Origin: Alphaproteobacteria bacterium
Lineage (GTDB): Bacteria > Pseudomonadota > Alphaproteobacteria > UBA6615
Assembly: GCA_028279245.1 (NCBI GenBank)
Contig: JANQOE010000017.1
Location: 1 to 64,000, forward strand
Length of the DNA stretch: 64,000 bases
Direction of reading: 5' to 3'
Shown here: in pieces, positions 28,828 to 39,345 of the stretch
Layout: each line of letters opens with the position of its first letter
Numbering within the stretch: position 1 is the first letter of the stretch
Program-made: the position numbers and the translations under genes
Notes under the pieces: model-generated
The model's input: only the letters and a program-made list of their open reading frames with translations
What the model was told of the DNA's origin: nothing
Database searches by the model: none

Positions 28828-29709
28828 GCCGGCTCAACCCCAGTTGTGCGTGCTCGCCGTATTGCTCGGCCGTCGAACTAGGCTCTCAATCTCCCCTATA
28901 GCGTTCTCATCGTATGAACCCGTTCGCACTGTGATCTTGCCGGAAGGCTGACCTGCCTTCAAACCATGCTGGATGGTGTAATGGTGGATAACAACCCGCG
29001 TACTGTGGATAAGGTGTTCCCGCCATCTGGCGGCCGAGATGAGGCCTGAAAATGTGCGCACTCATCGCCTCCCACGCCAAGATTGGCGCGCCTTGTTCTA
29101 TTTTCCCGTGTCCAGCATGGTAGATCTGGCTCAGGCCTATTGGGGACGGTAGCTCAGTTGGCCGACGACGGAAGTACGATTTGTTGGTATCGTTTTCCGG
29201 GAACCAATCCGTGTTGATACCCCTCAAACTCGGCTCGCGTTAACTTCCTCTTGTTCTAGTTGTTTATTGAGTCGATGGGGTTACCTCAGGATTCGGTTCC
29301 TCGACCGGCTGATAGCCACATTCTATGGTGGCTTCTTCTTGAGTGTATATCCCTCATCGCGGTTCGTTCATCACAAGGCAGCCGTTCTGATTTCGTTACT
29401 ATATTCCCTTTTTTCAATCGGTTATCTTGTCGTTTTTTCGCGGCTGTTCGGTGTTTGACCATTTTCATATGCTGCTGGCATGTTGTTGTCTTGCAACAAA
29501 CAAGCCTTGACTCGATGGGTCGGCCGGTTTCGCGACGGTGCCGACTTACTTTGCGATGTACTTGTTTTTCGGGAACTCCAGACCAAAGCCGACAGGTAAG
29601 GACGACCCTCTCCAAAAGAGGTGCAGATCATCCAGAAGGTTTGGGCGCCGATCGGCCACGATATTTAGTTTGGCAGATGATGCCTATTTGCAACACATGG
29701 AAGTTCCCT

Positions 29710-30405
29710 CTAAACGGGATGCGGGCCTCCTTGGTGAACCGCCTTGGACAAGTCGATGTTGCATTGAAAGGCGGTGCGTCCCTCATCCAGGATGAGCATG
29801 GTATCGACAATCTCCCGGCCCGCCCGATCCAGGGCCTCGCGGTAGGCGACTTTGAAGGCGGCTTGGTCGGCGATGGTGGGGAAGTCGTAGAAGGTCAAGG
29901 CCTGGGGCGGCAGGTTCATGGCGCGGGCGAGGATGCGCTTGATGATCTGGCCGCCGCTCAGATCGCCGAGGTAGCGGGTGTAGGCGTGGGCGATGAGCCG
30001 TGAGCCGTCGCCCGCCGCGGCTGCTTCGATGCAGCCGGCGTAGGCACGGGCGGCGGCCAACAGCGGGAGTTTGGCGGGCCAGTTTGATCCGGCCAGGCCA
30101 ACGAGATCAGACTCTAGGGCGGTGGCGCGGAACAGCGCCGGCATGGCGATGTGCCGCACGCCAGGTGAGGCCGCGTGGTGCCGCAGGCCCTTCTCCATGG
30201 CCTGATAGGCAGGGAGCAGGTTGCGCAGATAGAGTGCGTAGGCGGACCGGTCGGCGCGGCCTTTTAGGATGTCCTGAATGACGCCGGTCTTTTCGGCTTC
30301 CGTGTGTTGCGATTTGGTCGCTTCGCGGAGTGCCGCCGAGAGGGGGAGGCTAGTGACCTGCGCCTCGTCGGCCAGGACAGGTGCGTTGGCAACTTGCGTA
30401 TTCAT
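29710..30405 (-). CDS. Biliverdin-producing heme oxygenase (HO-1-like)
   Basis: LREATKSQHTEAEKTGVI...IAHAYTRYLGDLSGGQIIKRILARAM...EIVDTMLILDEGRTAFQCNIDLSKAV; proximal His and GDLSGGQ motifs. Confidence 0.93.
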   Translation of the reverse strand: MNTQVANAPVLADEAQVTSLPLSAALREATKSQHTEAEKTGVIQDILKGRADRSAYALYLRNLLPAYQAMEKGLRHHAASPGVRHIAMPALFRATALESDLVGLAGSNWPAKLPLLAAARAYAGCIEAAAAGDGSRLIAHAYTRYLGDLSGGQIIKRILARAMNLPPQALTFYDFPTIADQAAFKVAYREALDRAGREIVDTMLILDEGRTAFQCNIDLSKAVHQGGPHPV

Positions 30406-30544
30406 TGCCCCAGGCTTGCCGGGCTTGGGCCTTGCAACCAGCCCGCAAAAGCAATGCTTGGCCGGTCCATTCGGCAGGGCGCGTTAACCATTGACGGGAT
30501 CGGCTCTTTTGATCGGGTCGGACCCAGCATGGTAAAGCTCTGAC

Positions 30545-31750
30545 ATGGTTGATGCTTTTGTGTGTGATGCGGTGCGGACGCCGATCGGCAGGTACGGCGG
30601 TGGGTTGGCGAGTGTGCGGACCGACGACTTAGCCGCGGTGCCGCTCAGGGCACTGGTTGACCGCAATGCCGGTGTGGATTGGGCGGCGATCGACGATGTC
30701 GTGTTGGGCTGCACCAATCAGGCCGGTGAGGACAATAGAAACGTAGCGCGAATGGCCTTGCTGCTGTCGGGCCTGCCGCACGGTGTGCCCGGCAGCACGG
30801 TCAACCGGCTCTGTGCGTCCGGGCTCGATGCCGTCGCCACGGCGGCCCGGGCCATAAACGCGGGCGAAGGTGAGCTGTACGTGGCCGGCGGTGTGGAGAG
30901 CATGTCGCGCGCACCGTTCGTCTTGCCGAAATCCGACAAGGCTTTCGGGCGAAGCACAAAGATCGAGGACACGACCATCGGCTGGCGGTTCGTCAATCCG
31001 GCCGTGGAACGCGCCTATGGCGTGGATTCCATGGGTCAGACCGCGGAGAACGTCGCCGCGGAGTACGGTATCAGCCGGGCCGACCAGGATGCGTACGCGC
31101 TTCGGTCGCAGCAGCGCGCGGCGAGCGCCATTGCCAAAGGCCGGCTCGAACGAGAGATCGTCGCCGTTGAGGTGCCTGGCCGACGGGGGGAGACCCACAG
31201 GATCGATGCCGACGAGCACCCGCGGCCGCAGACGGACGCGGCGGCGCTGGCGCGGTTGGAGCCCGCTTTTCGGGAAGGCGGGTCGGTGACAGCCGGCAAC
31301 GCGGCCGGGGTCAACGATGGTTCAGCCGCGCTCATAATCGCGTCAGAGGCCGCGGCGGCGCGGCATGGGCTGACTCCCCGGGCGCAAATTACGACCGCGG
31401 CCTTTGCGGGCGTGTTGCCACGTGTGATGGGGATTGGCCCGGTCCCGGCGAGCCAACGCGCGTTGACCCGGGCCGGATTGGCGATCGAACAAATGGACGT
31501 GGTCGAACTCAACGAGGCTTTCGCGAGCCAAGTCCTGGCCTCAGGCCGTCAACTTGGGTTGGCCGATGACGCCGCGCATGTGAACCGCAATGGCGGTGCT
31601 ATTGCGTTGGGGCATCCGCTTGGCATGAGCGGGGCGCGGCTGGTGCTGACCGCGACCGAGGAGTTGGCGAGTGTCGGAGGCCGGTATGCACTGTGCACGA
31701 TGTGTGTCGGCGTGGGCCAGGGTGCGGCGATGATTCTGGAGAAAGTGTAG
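30545..31750 (+). CDS. Acetyl-CoA acyltransferase, probable 3-oxoadipyl-CoA thiolase
   Basis: [26 protein letters not shown]...[19 protein letters not shown]...[21 protein letters not shown]...[13 protein letters not shown]. Confidence 0.9.
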   Translation: MVDAFVCDAVRTPIGRYGGGLASVRTDDLAAVPLRALVDRNAGVDWAAIDDVVLGCTNQAGEDNRNVARMALLLSGLPHGVPGSTVNRLCASGLDAVATAARAINAGEGELYVAGGVESMSRAPFVLPKSDKAFGRSTKIEDTTIGWRFVNPAVERAYGVDSMGQTAENVAAEYGISRADQDAYALRSQQRAASAIAKGRLEREIVAVEVPGRRGETHRIDADEHPRPQTDAAALARLEPAFREGGSVTAGNAAGVNDGSAALIIASEAAAARHGLTPRAQITTAAFAGVLPRVMGIGPVPASQRALTRAGLAIEQMDVVELNEAFASQVLASGRQLGLADDAAHVNRNGGAIALGHPLGMSGARLVLTATEELASVGGRYALCTMCVGVGQGAAMILEKV

Positions 31751-31762
31751 ACAAGTCGGGAC

Positions 31763-32830
31763 GTGCGCGTGTTCGTTCATACCAGTCTGCCTAGCCGCGT
31801 GGTCTTTGGCCCGGGGCGGCTGGACTGTCTGCCCGACGAGGTCGCGGCCGCCGGGTTCGAACGCGCGCTGGTCCTCTCGACACCCCGGCAACGTGGGCTC
31901 GCGGAGCGGCTGGCATCGATGCTGGGGCGGCGGGCAGCCGGTGTGTTCGACCAGGCCGTCATGCATGTGCCCGTGGAAACTGTCGACGCGGCGATCGCGG
32001 CGGCGGAACGGAACGAGGCGGACTCGTGCGTGGCGTTCGGCGGCGGTTCGACCATCGGCCTGGGAAAGGCAATCGCGTTGCGGCGCGGCCTGCCCTACAT
32101 CGCCATCGCGACGACCTACGCCGGGTCGGAGATGACGACGATCTGGGGGCCCACGGCGTCCGGTGCGAAGCAGACCGGGCGCGATCCGCGAGTGCTGCCG
32201 CGTACTGTCATCTACGATCCTGAGCTAACCCTAGCGCTGCCGCCGAGAGTTTCCGGCCCGAGCGGGATGAATGCGATCGCCCACTGTGTCGAGGCGTTGT
32301 ACGCGGACGATGCCAACCCGGTGACCAGCTTGATGGCGGAGGAAGGTGTTCGGGCGCTGGCGACTAGCCTGCCCGTCGTCGTGGCGACGCCGGACGATCT
32401 GGCGGCACGGAGCGAGGCGCTGTACGGGGCCTGGCTCGCCGGCTCATCTCTCGGTGCGGTTGGGATGGCCCTGCATCACAAGCTCTGCCACACACTCGGC
32501 GGAACGCTGAACGTTCCGCATGCGGAGACTCACACGGCGGTCTTGCCGCACGCGGTGGCGTATAACGCACCGGCCGCGCCAGAGGCGATGACCCGCGTGG
32601 CGCGGGCCGTGGGCAGCGACAGCGCTGCGGCCGGTCTGTTCGAACTCGCGGAACGCCTCGGCGCGACAATGGCGCTACGCGACCTGGGGATGAAGGAACA
32701 GGATATCGATGCTGTCGCGGAACTGGCGAGTGCGAACGCCTACCCTAACCCACGGCCGGTGACACCAGACGGAATGCGCGGCGTTCTTGAGGCGGCATTT
32801 CATGGGCGGCGGCCAGGTGACGGTGCCTAG
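31763..32830 (+). CDS. Maleylacetate reductase
   Basis: [16 protein letters not shown]...[40 protein letters not shown]...[29 protein letters not shown] (Fe-ADH family). Confidence 0.9.
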   Translation: MRVFVHTSLPSRVVFGPGRLDCLPDEVAAAGFERALVLSTPRQRGLAERLASMLGRRAAGVFDQAVMHVPVETVDAAIAAAERNEADSCVAFGGGSTIGLGKAIALRRGLPYIAIATTYAGSEMTTIWGPTASGAKQTGRDPRVLPRTVIYDPELTLALPPRVSGPSGMNAIAHCVEALYADDANPVTSLMAEEGVRALATSLPVVVATPDDLAARSEALYGAWLAGSSLGAVGMALHHKLCHTLGGTLNVPHAETHTAVLPHAVAYNAPAAPEAMTRVARAVGSDSAAAGLFELAERLGATMALRDLGMKEQDIDAVAELASANAYPNPRPVTPDGMRGVLEAAFHGRRPGDGA

Positions 32831-34746
32831 GACGATCGAATGGCCGTGACAGAAAAGGCATCCAGTTCGATACTATTTTGAACGGCTTGTCCGTCATCCG
32901 ATAATGGGTCTTGCCCGTCGTTTGATGGGACGCTGGCCGGGCTGAGGATGCAGGATGTAGCGCCAGCCGGCAAACCGTCGACCGACACCGATCGAGGCTC
33001 GGACCAAAGGTTTGCCAGAAACACCTCTACCCCGGCCGGTGCGTCGTAGGCGAAGCCTTGCACCTGGGTCCGATCCGAGATCTGTAGGTCGCGAACCCGC
33101 CGCCCCGCTGCAGCGGCTATCGCTCGGACGATGTGATAGAGTGGACAGACCTCGGACGCAGCGCCATCCGGCATCAGGCCGAACGTGCCAAACGGCGAAG
33201 CCAAGGTCAGGGTGTCGATGCCGCCGCGGATCATCTCCGCGGCATAGCCGAGCGACCAGGCCGCGCCGAACAGCCCGCAATGGCGTGGATCCGTCGACGC
33301 CATTGCGACACGGCCATTGCCGGGGTTCTCCGCCGGCGCGGCCCCGTAAGGATTTTGCCGCATGCCGATGGTGCTGGGCCCGACCCAGTATCGCTTGTCC
33401 CCGGCGAATGCGCGGGTCGAGGCGATGACGAAGGGTAGCGCCTCCAGCGTTTCCATGACCGACCGGTCGTCGGCGTCATGCACAATCGGACAGGTTGTGT
33501 GGGTCACATAGTCGATGGCGTCGGCGGGCGGACGCTTTCGGTTCAGTTCCGTGAAGTAACTCAACATGCCGCCGCCAACCTGTGCCTCGGGAAAGCACTG
33601 GCGAACAGCATCGTAGTACGCCTCGAGCGGCGGTAGGACAGGCCAGGCGGCGTCCGGTTGGTAACTCATCAGATAGGCCGCTGGTGACACCGCGACGGCG
33701 TTGACCGCGAGGCCGGCGCCGCGCACCGCCTTGGCCGCAGCCGAAACCGATGCGGCGGGTTCCGTATCGTCCGGCACAATGAGCTCTAGAGCGACTTCGC
33801 AGCCGGTTTTGGCCGCGGTCTCGGCGTAGCTTGCGAGAGCGCCGGTATCACCAAAGCACATATCGAGTTGGCAAAGGATGAGTTGGGCACCAACCGCACC
33901 AGCGCGATCAGCCGCGCGGGCTGACTCTTCGGCGATGTCGGGCGTTAGGGCGAGCCCGATGCGCGGCATGTGGCGGCCGGTCGGCCCGCCGAGCGTCACC
34001 TCGATCGGTGCCGCGCCCACTGTTGCGACGCTTGCGGTCGGGCTGCCGACAAACGCTAGGGTCACCGATTGCCGAACGCTCTCGTCCGCCGGAACGGTGT
34101 AGGGGAAAGGCTTCGACAGCGGCCGCACATATGTCTTGTATGAGGCGTCGGTCCAATTCCGCTGATCCTCCATCTCGTATGCATCGCCCTCCATCGTGCA
34201 GACCGCTGCAACACCTGGGCAAACCTGGTGGCTCAAGGCACGGATATCGAAGACGGGCTGACTTGGACTGATGTGGCGTGGGAACGCGGTTTCTTCCGTG
34301 GTTCCGTCCGTATGGGTGACCGTGAGCTTTTCGCCAGCGACGCCGACCAGGGGATGCAGGACGACGAAGCCGAGGCGATTGGTCGCGAAGTCAGTGTCAG
34401 GTGCCCCAACCACGTCGAAGGAAAGCCGGCCGTCTTGGCCGCCGGTGATCGTTGCCTGATAGGAGAACGCCTGCTTCTCGTCCGTGCATTGCGCACCATA
34501 GGTTACCCTGAAGCCACCGTCAGCCTGCTCAATCTGCAGGTCCGAGATGTCGGGTGCGTAGGTGCCCCAATTCACGTTGCGAACCAAGAAGGCAATACCG
34601 CGGATAACCTCAATGCCGCGGTACTTGATGTGCCGAAGAGCGCCGGCTTCCAGCTCCACCGTGACCGGCCCCGCGGTCAACAGTTCGCCGACGACCGGCT
34701 GCTCCTCCGTACCGTAGAGAACCAGGTTGCGGTTTGCTTGTGCCAT
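32827..34746 (-). CDS. apnL: Probable D-apionate lactonase
   Basis: 639 aa; MAQANRNLVLYGTEEQPVVGELLTAGPVTVELEAGALRHIKYRGIEVIRGIAFLVRNVNWGTYAPDISDLQIEQ; recognised ApnL-like N-terminus; clustered with the ApnO/OiaK/RLP genes. Confidence 0.75.
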   Translation of the reverse strand: MAQANRNLVLYGTEEQPVVGELLTAGPVTVELEAGALRHIKYRGIEVIRGIAFLVRNVNWGTYAPDISDLQIEQADGGFRVTYGAQCTDEKQAFSYQATITGGQDGRLSFDVVGAPDTDFATNRLGFVVLHPLVGVAGEKLTVTHTDGTTEETAFPRHISPSQPVFDIRALSHQVCPGVAAVCTMEGDAYEMEDQRNWTDASYKTYVRPLSKPFPYTVPADESVRQSVTLAFVGSPTASVATVGAAPIEVTLGGPTGRHMPRIGLALTPDIAEESARAADRAGAVGAQLILCQLDMCFGDTGALASYAETAAKTGCEVALELIVPDDTEPAASVSAAAKAVRGAGLAVNAVAVSPAAYLMSYQPDAAWPVLPPLEAYYDAVRQCFPEAQVGGGMLSYFTELNRKRPPADAIDYVTHTTCPIVHDADDRSVMETLEALPFVIASTRAFAGDKRYWVGPSTIGMRQNPYGAAPAENPGNGRVAMASTDPRHCGLFGAAWSLGYAAEMIRGGIDTLTLASPFGTFGLMPDGAASEVCPLYHIVRAIAAAAGRRVRDLQISDRTQVQGFAYDAPAGVEVFLANLWSEPRSVSVDGLPAGATSCILSPASVPSNDGQDPLSDDGQAVQNSIELDAFSVTAIRSS

Positions 34747-34771
34747 GCCGTCCTCCCTCGGACGTTGTTTC

Positions 34772-35869
34772 TTATTGGATCACAAGATCGGTTTCGGGAT
34801 CGATCAGAACGATGCGGTTCATGTCGAAAAACAGTGAGAGTTGTTCGCCGGGGCGCTCGACGTCATGGGCTTCCAGTTCGGCCATCACCGGTTCGCCAGC
34901 CAGTTGGAAGGTTGCGTAAGTGCGCGTTCCGGTCGGCTGGATCAGATCGATCTTCACGCGCAGCGAAGCCAGTCCCGCCCGACCGTTGGCGCCGCGATCG
35001 CGGGTAATGTGCTCGGTTCGGACACCAAATACCACCTCGCGACCCGGTTCCAGACCGGACACCCGATCGCTGGGCATCGGTAGGCTTAGGCCATCACTGA
35101 AGGCCACGTTTATCTGGCCATTCTCGGCCGCTAGTCGTGCCGGGATAAAGTTCATTGAAGGTGAGCCGAGAAAGCCCGCGACGAACCGGCTGACCGGCCG
35201 TTCGAACATGTCGAGGGGGGCACCCTCCTGCTCGATCTTGCCGTTGCGCAGCAGCACGATGCGATCCGCGAGGGTCATCGCTTCGATCTGATCGTGGGTC
35301 ACGTAGACCATGGTCTTGCCGAGATCCTGATGCAGGCGTTTGATTTCGACCCGCATCTCCTCCCGCAGTTTGGCATCGAGGTTCGACAGAGGCTCGTCAA
35401 ACAGGAATACCCGGGCGTCCCGCACGATTGCCCGACCGATCGCTACCCGCTGGCGCTGGCCGCCGGACAACTGCCGCGGCAGCCGGTCAAGTTGATCGGT
35501 TATGCCGAGCATGTCCGCCGCTTGGTGAACCCGTGTTTCGATCTCGTTCGACGGAAACTTCCGGGCGCGTAGGCCGAAGGCGATGTTGTCGTACACGTTC
35601 ATGTACGGGTAGAGCGCGTAGTTCTGGAACACCATCGCGATATTGCGGTCGCGTGGCGCCATGTCGTTGACCACTTCGTCACCGATTTCGATGGTGCCGG
35701 CGTCGATTTCCTCAAGGCCGGCCAGTGCGCGTAGCAGCGTGCTCTTGCCGCATCCCGACGGACCGACAATGACCGTGAACTCGCCCTCCGGGATGTCGAG
35801 GGAGATGCCGCGCACGGCGTGCAGCTCGCCGTAGAACTTCTCGATGTTGTTAAGCCTGACCCGCGCCAT
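34772..35869 (-). CDS. ABC transporter ATP-binding protein (MalK/UgpC type)
   Basis: Walker A GPSGCGKSTLLRALAG, signature LSGGQRQRVAIGRAIVR, Walker B VFLFDEPLSNLDAKL, C-terminal TOBE-like region. Confidence 0.95.
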   Translation of the reverse strand: MARVRLNNIEKFYGELHAVRGISLDIPEGEFTVIVGPSGCGKSTLLRALAGLEEIDAGTIEIGDEVVNDMAPRDRNIAMVFQNYALYPYMNVYDNIAFGLRARKFPSNEIETRVHQAADMLGITDQLDRLPRQLSGGQRQRVAIGRAIVRDARVFLFDEPLSNLDAKLREEMRVEIKRLHQDLGKTMVYVTHDQIEAMTLADRIVLLRNGKIEQEGAPLDMFERPVSRFVAGFLGSPSMNFIPARLAAENGQINVAFSDGLSLPMPSDRVSGLEPGREVVFGVRTEHITRDRGANGRAGLASLRVKIDLIQPTGTRTYATFQLAGEPVMAELEAHDVERPGEQLSLFFDMNRIVLIDPETDLVIQ

Positions 35870-35871
35870 TC

Positions 35872-36750
35872 CTAGCCTTTCACGGCTCCCATTGAGATTC
35901 CACGGACGATGAAGCGTTGCATCGCGGCGACCGCGAAGAAGATGGGTAGTGTCCCGATGACACTCATCGCGCCAATTTTGCCCCAGAACGTCTGCTGGTG
36001 ACCGAAGAACCGGGTCATCTGCACCGGGAACGTAGTGACCTCCGTGCGCGATAGTATGAGCGCGAAAATGAAGTCATTCCAGGCGAAGATGAAGGTGAAG
36101 ACCGCTGTTGCAAACAAACCGGCCCGCGCCATTGGGAAAACCACCCGCCACAGCACTTGCCACCTCGTCCACCCGTCGACCAAGGCGCTGTGTTCGAGCT
36201 CGATCGGTATGTCTTCGATGTAACCACGCATCATCCAGATGACGTAAGGCAGGTTGAAGGCGGTGTAGAGCAGGATCAGACCGTGGAAGGAATCGATCCA
36301 GCCGAGGAGCGCGTACATCAGGAACAACGGAAACACGATGGTGATCGGCGGGATCATGCGCTGGGAAATGATCCAGATCGCCAGATTGTCTCCGCCCGTC
36401 TTGAACCTGGCCAGGCTGTAGGCTGCTATGGTCCCGAAGAACATCGCGAAAACGGTGCTGGTTCCCGCGGTGATCAGACTGTTCATGACCGTGTTCACGT
36501 CGCCATCGCGGAACAACTCGACAAACCCGTCGAGACTAAAGTCGGATGGAAGCCATACCGGTGGCGACGCAAAGACCTCTTCCGGTGTCTTGAAGGCCAT
36601 AATGAAGAGCCAATAGACCGGGAAAAGGAATATGATCGTGACGATCGTCGCGACGATATAGCGGACGACGAGTCTGCGGTTGGCCTTCCGGGCCCACCAT
36701 CCCTTGCTACTCGCCACTCCCAGCGGCTGCTGCACGGACACGGCGGTCAT
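35872..36750 (-). CDS. ABC sugar transporter permease (MalG type)
   Basis: IPIELEHSALVDGWTRWQVLWRVVFPMARAGLFATAVFTFIFAWNDFIFA; ends GISMGAVKG; start placed at ATG 36750. Confidence 0.92.
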   Translation of the reverse strand: MTAVSVQQPLGVASSKGWWARKANRRLVVRYIVATIVTIIFLFPVYWLFIMAFKTPEEVFASPPVWLPSDFSLDGFVELFRDGDVNTVMNSLITAGTSTVFAMFFGTIAAYSLARFKTGGDNLAIWIISQRMIPPITIVFPLFLMYALLGWIDSFHGLILLYTAFNLPYVIWMMRGYIEDIPIELEHSALVDGWTRWQVLWRVVFPMARAGLFATAVFTFIFAWNDFIFALILSRTEVTTFPVQMTRFFGHQQTFWGKIGAMSVIGTLPIFFAVAAMQRFIVRGISMGAVKG

Positions 36751-37664
36751 CGCGCGAGTTCCACCCGGCGCAGGGCCAGAATGACAATGATCGACAGCAG
36801 GACGATCACGACGAAGGCGATCGCCGCCGTATAGCTCGTTTCGAACTGTTGGAAGCCCAGCACGAACGCGTACAGCGAAATGGTCTCGGTCGTCGTGCCG
36901 GGACCGCCCTTGGTCAGGGCCCAAACGATGTCGAAGAGCCGAAAGAGGTCCAGGCCGCGGATCAACAGGACGATCGCCAGGACTGGTTTGATGGCTGGTA
37001 GGACAATCTTGAAGAAGATCCGTAGCCCGGATGCGCCGTCGATCTGCGCCGCCTCAATCTGCGATTTGTCAACGTTGGACAACGCTGCCAGCAACAGCAG
37101 GAACATGAACGGCGTCCACTGCCAGACTTCGGTGATGAAGATGGCTGGCCAGACGAAGGCGCGGTCTACCGTCCAGGTGATGTCGACCGGCCCGCCGACG
37201 ATCCAACCGAGGATTTGATTGACCGGCCCGAACTGGGTGTCGAGCATGAGCCGCCACATGGCACCGGCGACGATGGGCGAAATGACCGTCGGAATGATCA
37301 GCAGTGCGACAAAGATACCGCGGCCGGGCATCCTGTCGACGAACAAGAGAGCCAGGAGAAGACCTAGGATGAGTTCGGCCGGGAGGGCGACCGCCGTGAA
37401 GGCAAGGGTATGCCAGATCGACTGCCAGAGACGGGCATCCTCGAACAGGCGCCCGTAGTTAAGACCGCCCTGAAAGGTCTTGTTCTCACCGATGATCGAG
37501 ATGTCTTGAAAGCTGACAATCAGCAGATTGATCAGCGGAAAGATGGCCACCAGCAGCAGTATGAGGACTGCCGGCCAGACCAAGAGATACTTGAAGCGAC
37601 GGTCCGCAAACACACTGACGCGGTAGCCGAATGATGTGTCAGCGATGGAGGTCGTCGCCTTCAA
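36747..37664 (-). CDS. ABC sugar transporter permease (MalF type)
   Basis: LVWPAVLILLLVAIFPLINLLIVSF...DKSQIEAAQIDGASGLRIFFKIVLPAIKPVLAIVLL. Confidence 0.92.
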   Translation of the reverse strand: MKATTSIADTSFGYRVSVFADRRFKYLLVWPAVLILLLVAIFPLINLLIVSFQDISIIGENKTFQGGLNYGRLFEDARLWQSIWHTLAFTAVALPAELILGLLLALLFVDRMPGRGIFVALLIIPTVISPIVAGAMWRLMLDTQFGPVNQILGWIVGGPVDITWTVDRAFVWPAIFITEVWQWTPFMFLLLLAALSNVDKSQIEAAQIDGASGLRIFFKIVLPAIKPVLAIVLLIRGLDLFRLFDIVWALTKGGPGTTTETISLYAFVLGFQQFETSYTAAIAFVVIVLLSIIVILALRRVELAR

Positions 37665-37679
37665 CTCCGGTAGAAAAGA

Positions 37680-37707
37680 ATAGGGCCAGCCAAGAGGCCG
37701 GCCCTAT
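37680..37707 (-). terminator. Hairpin plus U-rich tract between SBP and permease genes (partial terminator/attenuator-like)
   Basis: Minus strand ATAGGGCCgGCC-TCTT-GGCtGGCCCTAT followed by TCTTTTCT. Confidence 0.7.
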
Positions 37708-37718
37708 CGCAGATGTCT

Positions 37719-39161
37719 TCAGTTCGGATAAGCGTTTGGCTTTGCAGCCCAATCTGAATAGGCACGCTTCTGAACGTCGACGCCGATCCTGTCGGTTAGG
37801 CGATCCCATTCAGCAGCCGCCTGGTCCAGGGCGGCTTGCGGATCCTCACCGCCGAAGGCCGCGGTGATGGCCCGTGTCAGCGCCTCTTCATACGCTGCCG
37901 TGCTGCGGATGGAGAGATCGAGCAGGCCCGTCTCGGCACCCTTCTGCAGCGTATCGAGGTACTCGTTCGCGTTGCCCCAGGCGTTCTGATAGTCCTCGTT
38001 CTGGAAATGCGAGGTGCGGAACGGATCGCGCAAGGCGTAAGGCAACTGCACCCGTTCTATGCTGATCTCCTTGCTGTTGAGCCACTGGGCGAACAGGTAG
38101 GCGGCCTCCTTGTTGGCGCTGTCCGATGACACGGCCAGGGAGAAACCGGCTGCCAATTGTGGTGCACCACCCGGTGGGAGTGCATAACCGACCTTGCCAG
38201 CGACCTCCGAGGTCGGCACGAACGAGAGAACGTCGGCATCAAAGAAACCGTCGGACCAGCGTCCTGGCGGCGGCCACCAACCCATCATGGCCAGGTTGCC
38301 GGACAGCCAAGCGCTGAGGGTCTCAATCGGTCCCCAGGCTTCGACGCCGGGCGGCATGAATTGATGCTCCTCGATCATGCCGGCCAGCGCCTGGACACCC
38401 GCATCACTGTTGATCTGGGCGCGCATGGTTTCTTGGTCGAAGAAGCGACCACCGTTCGTGCGGAATCGTTCCTCAAAGAAGAAGTGGATCAGGCCCGGGA
38501 CACGGATCTGCGCGGACCCGAAGAAATCCGGACCAAGTTCCTCACTCTCTGTGAAGTACTGAGAGATCTCCAGGAACTGCTGCCACGTCTCCGGCGGCGC
38601 CAGGTCGTAGCCAAACCGGTCGCTGAACGCAGCGCGGTGGTTTTCGTCCGCGAACAGATCCTTACGGTAGTAAAGGATCAAGACATCGCCGTCGTCCGGC
38701 AGGCCGTAGACGGTGTCCTGATAGGCCATCTGATTGTCCCGGTAGACCGGTGCGATGTCCTGCAGTTCGTCGCGGTAGCCGTGTTGATCGATGAACGCGT
38801 CCAGCGGTTCGAGCGCCCCGGCTTCCGCCAGGTCGGGTATCCATGCCGGCACGACGTTCAACAAATCGAATGCGCCGGTGCCAGCACGGTGCTCGGCGAG
38901 CGTCTTGGTGAAGAGTTCCTGGATTGGGATCTCGACTACGTTGATCTTGATGCCGGTCAGTTCTTCCCATTTCGGCCCGGAGAACAGCAGCGGGTCCTGC
39001 GCTTGCAGGCCGGCTTCCCAGGTCACGTTAAGGGTCGTCCCCGCATATTGCTTCGCCGCCTCGACCGCGCGTTCCGCGGCCGACTGCGCCGACGCCGCAC
39101 TCGATCCGAGCGCAAGAGCAACAGTGGCGCCGAGACCGATTAGCGATCTCGCTAATGGCAT
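37719..39161 (-). CDS. ABC sugar transporter, extracellular solute-binding protein
   Basis: MPLARSLIGLGATVALALGSSAASAQS signal; LNVTWEAGLQAQDPLLFSGPKWEELTGIKINVVEIP...DTVYGLPDDGDVLILYYRKDLF. Confidence 0.92.
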   Translation of the reverse strand: MPLARSLIGLGATVALALGSSAASAQSAAERAVEAAKQYAGTTLNVTWEAGLQAQDPLLFSGPKWEELTGIKINVVEIPIQELFTKTLAEHRAGTGAFDLLNVVPAWIPDLAEAGALEPLDAFIDQHGYRDELQDIAPVYRDNQMAYQDTVYGLPDDGDVLILYYRKDLFADENHRAAFSDRFGYDLAPPETWQQFLEISQYFTESEELGPDFFGSAQIRVPGLIHFFFEERFRTNGGRFFDQETMRAQINSDAGVQALAGMIEEHQFMPPGVEAWGPIETLSAWLSGNLAMMGWWPPPGRWSDGFFDADVLSFVPTSEVAGKVGYALPPGGAPQLAAGFSLAVSSDSANKEAAYLFAQWLNSKEISIERVQLPYALRDPFRTSHFQNEDYQNAWGNANEYLDTLQKGAETGLLDLSIRSTAAYEEALTRAITAAFGGEDPQAALDQAAAEWDRLTDRIGVDVQKRAYSDWAAKPNAYPN

Positions 39162-39345
39162 TAGCTTCCTCCCTATGTTTTTTGGCGAGGTCTCAAGTCT
39201 CCAGTTGGTATAGTGATCCTACCAGTGTTCGAGGCAAACGCAACTGGGGGACAACAGCCTCGCATTCTCGAAAGAATGTTAGCTGTGGGACGAACGAAAC
39301 GCCATTTTTTTGCTGATGTGGGTGGCCGATGCGACCGGCCAAGGA

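Noticed and set aside
29148-29161. Functional tRNA gene call at the D-arm-like motif
   Set aside because: No pairing acceptor, anticodon or T-arm; kept only as a fragment observation.
29260-30003. 247 aa plus-strand ORF and the hydrophobic 63 aa ORF at 29267-29458
   Set aside because: The first runs antisense into heme oxygenase; the second is a single weak hydrophobic stretch without support.
38157-39143. 328 aa plus-strand ORF
   Set aside because: Antisense to the CUT1 solute-binding protein; no family resemblance.
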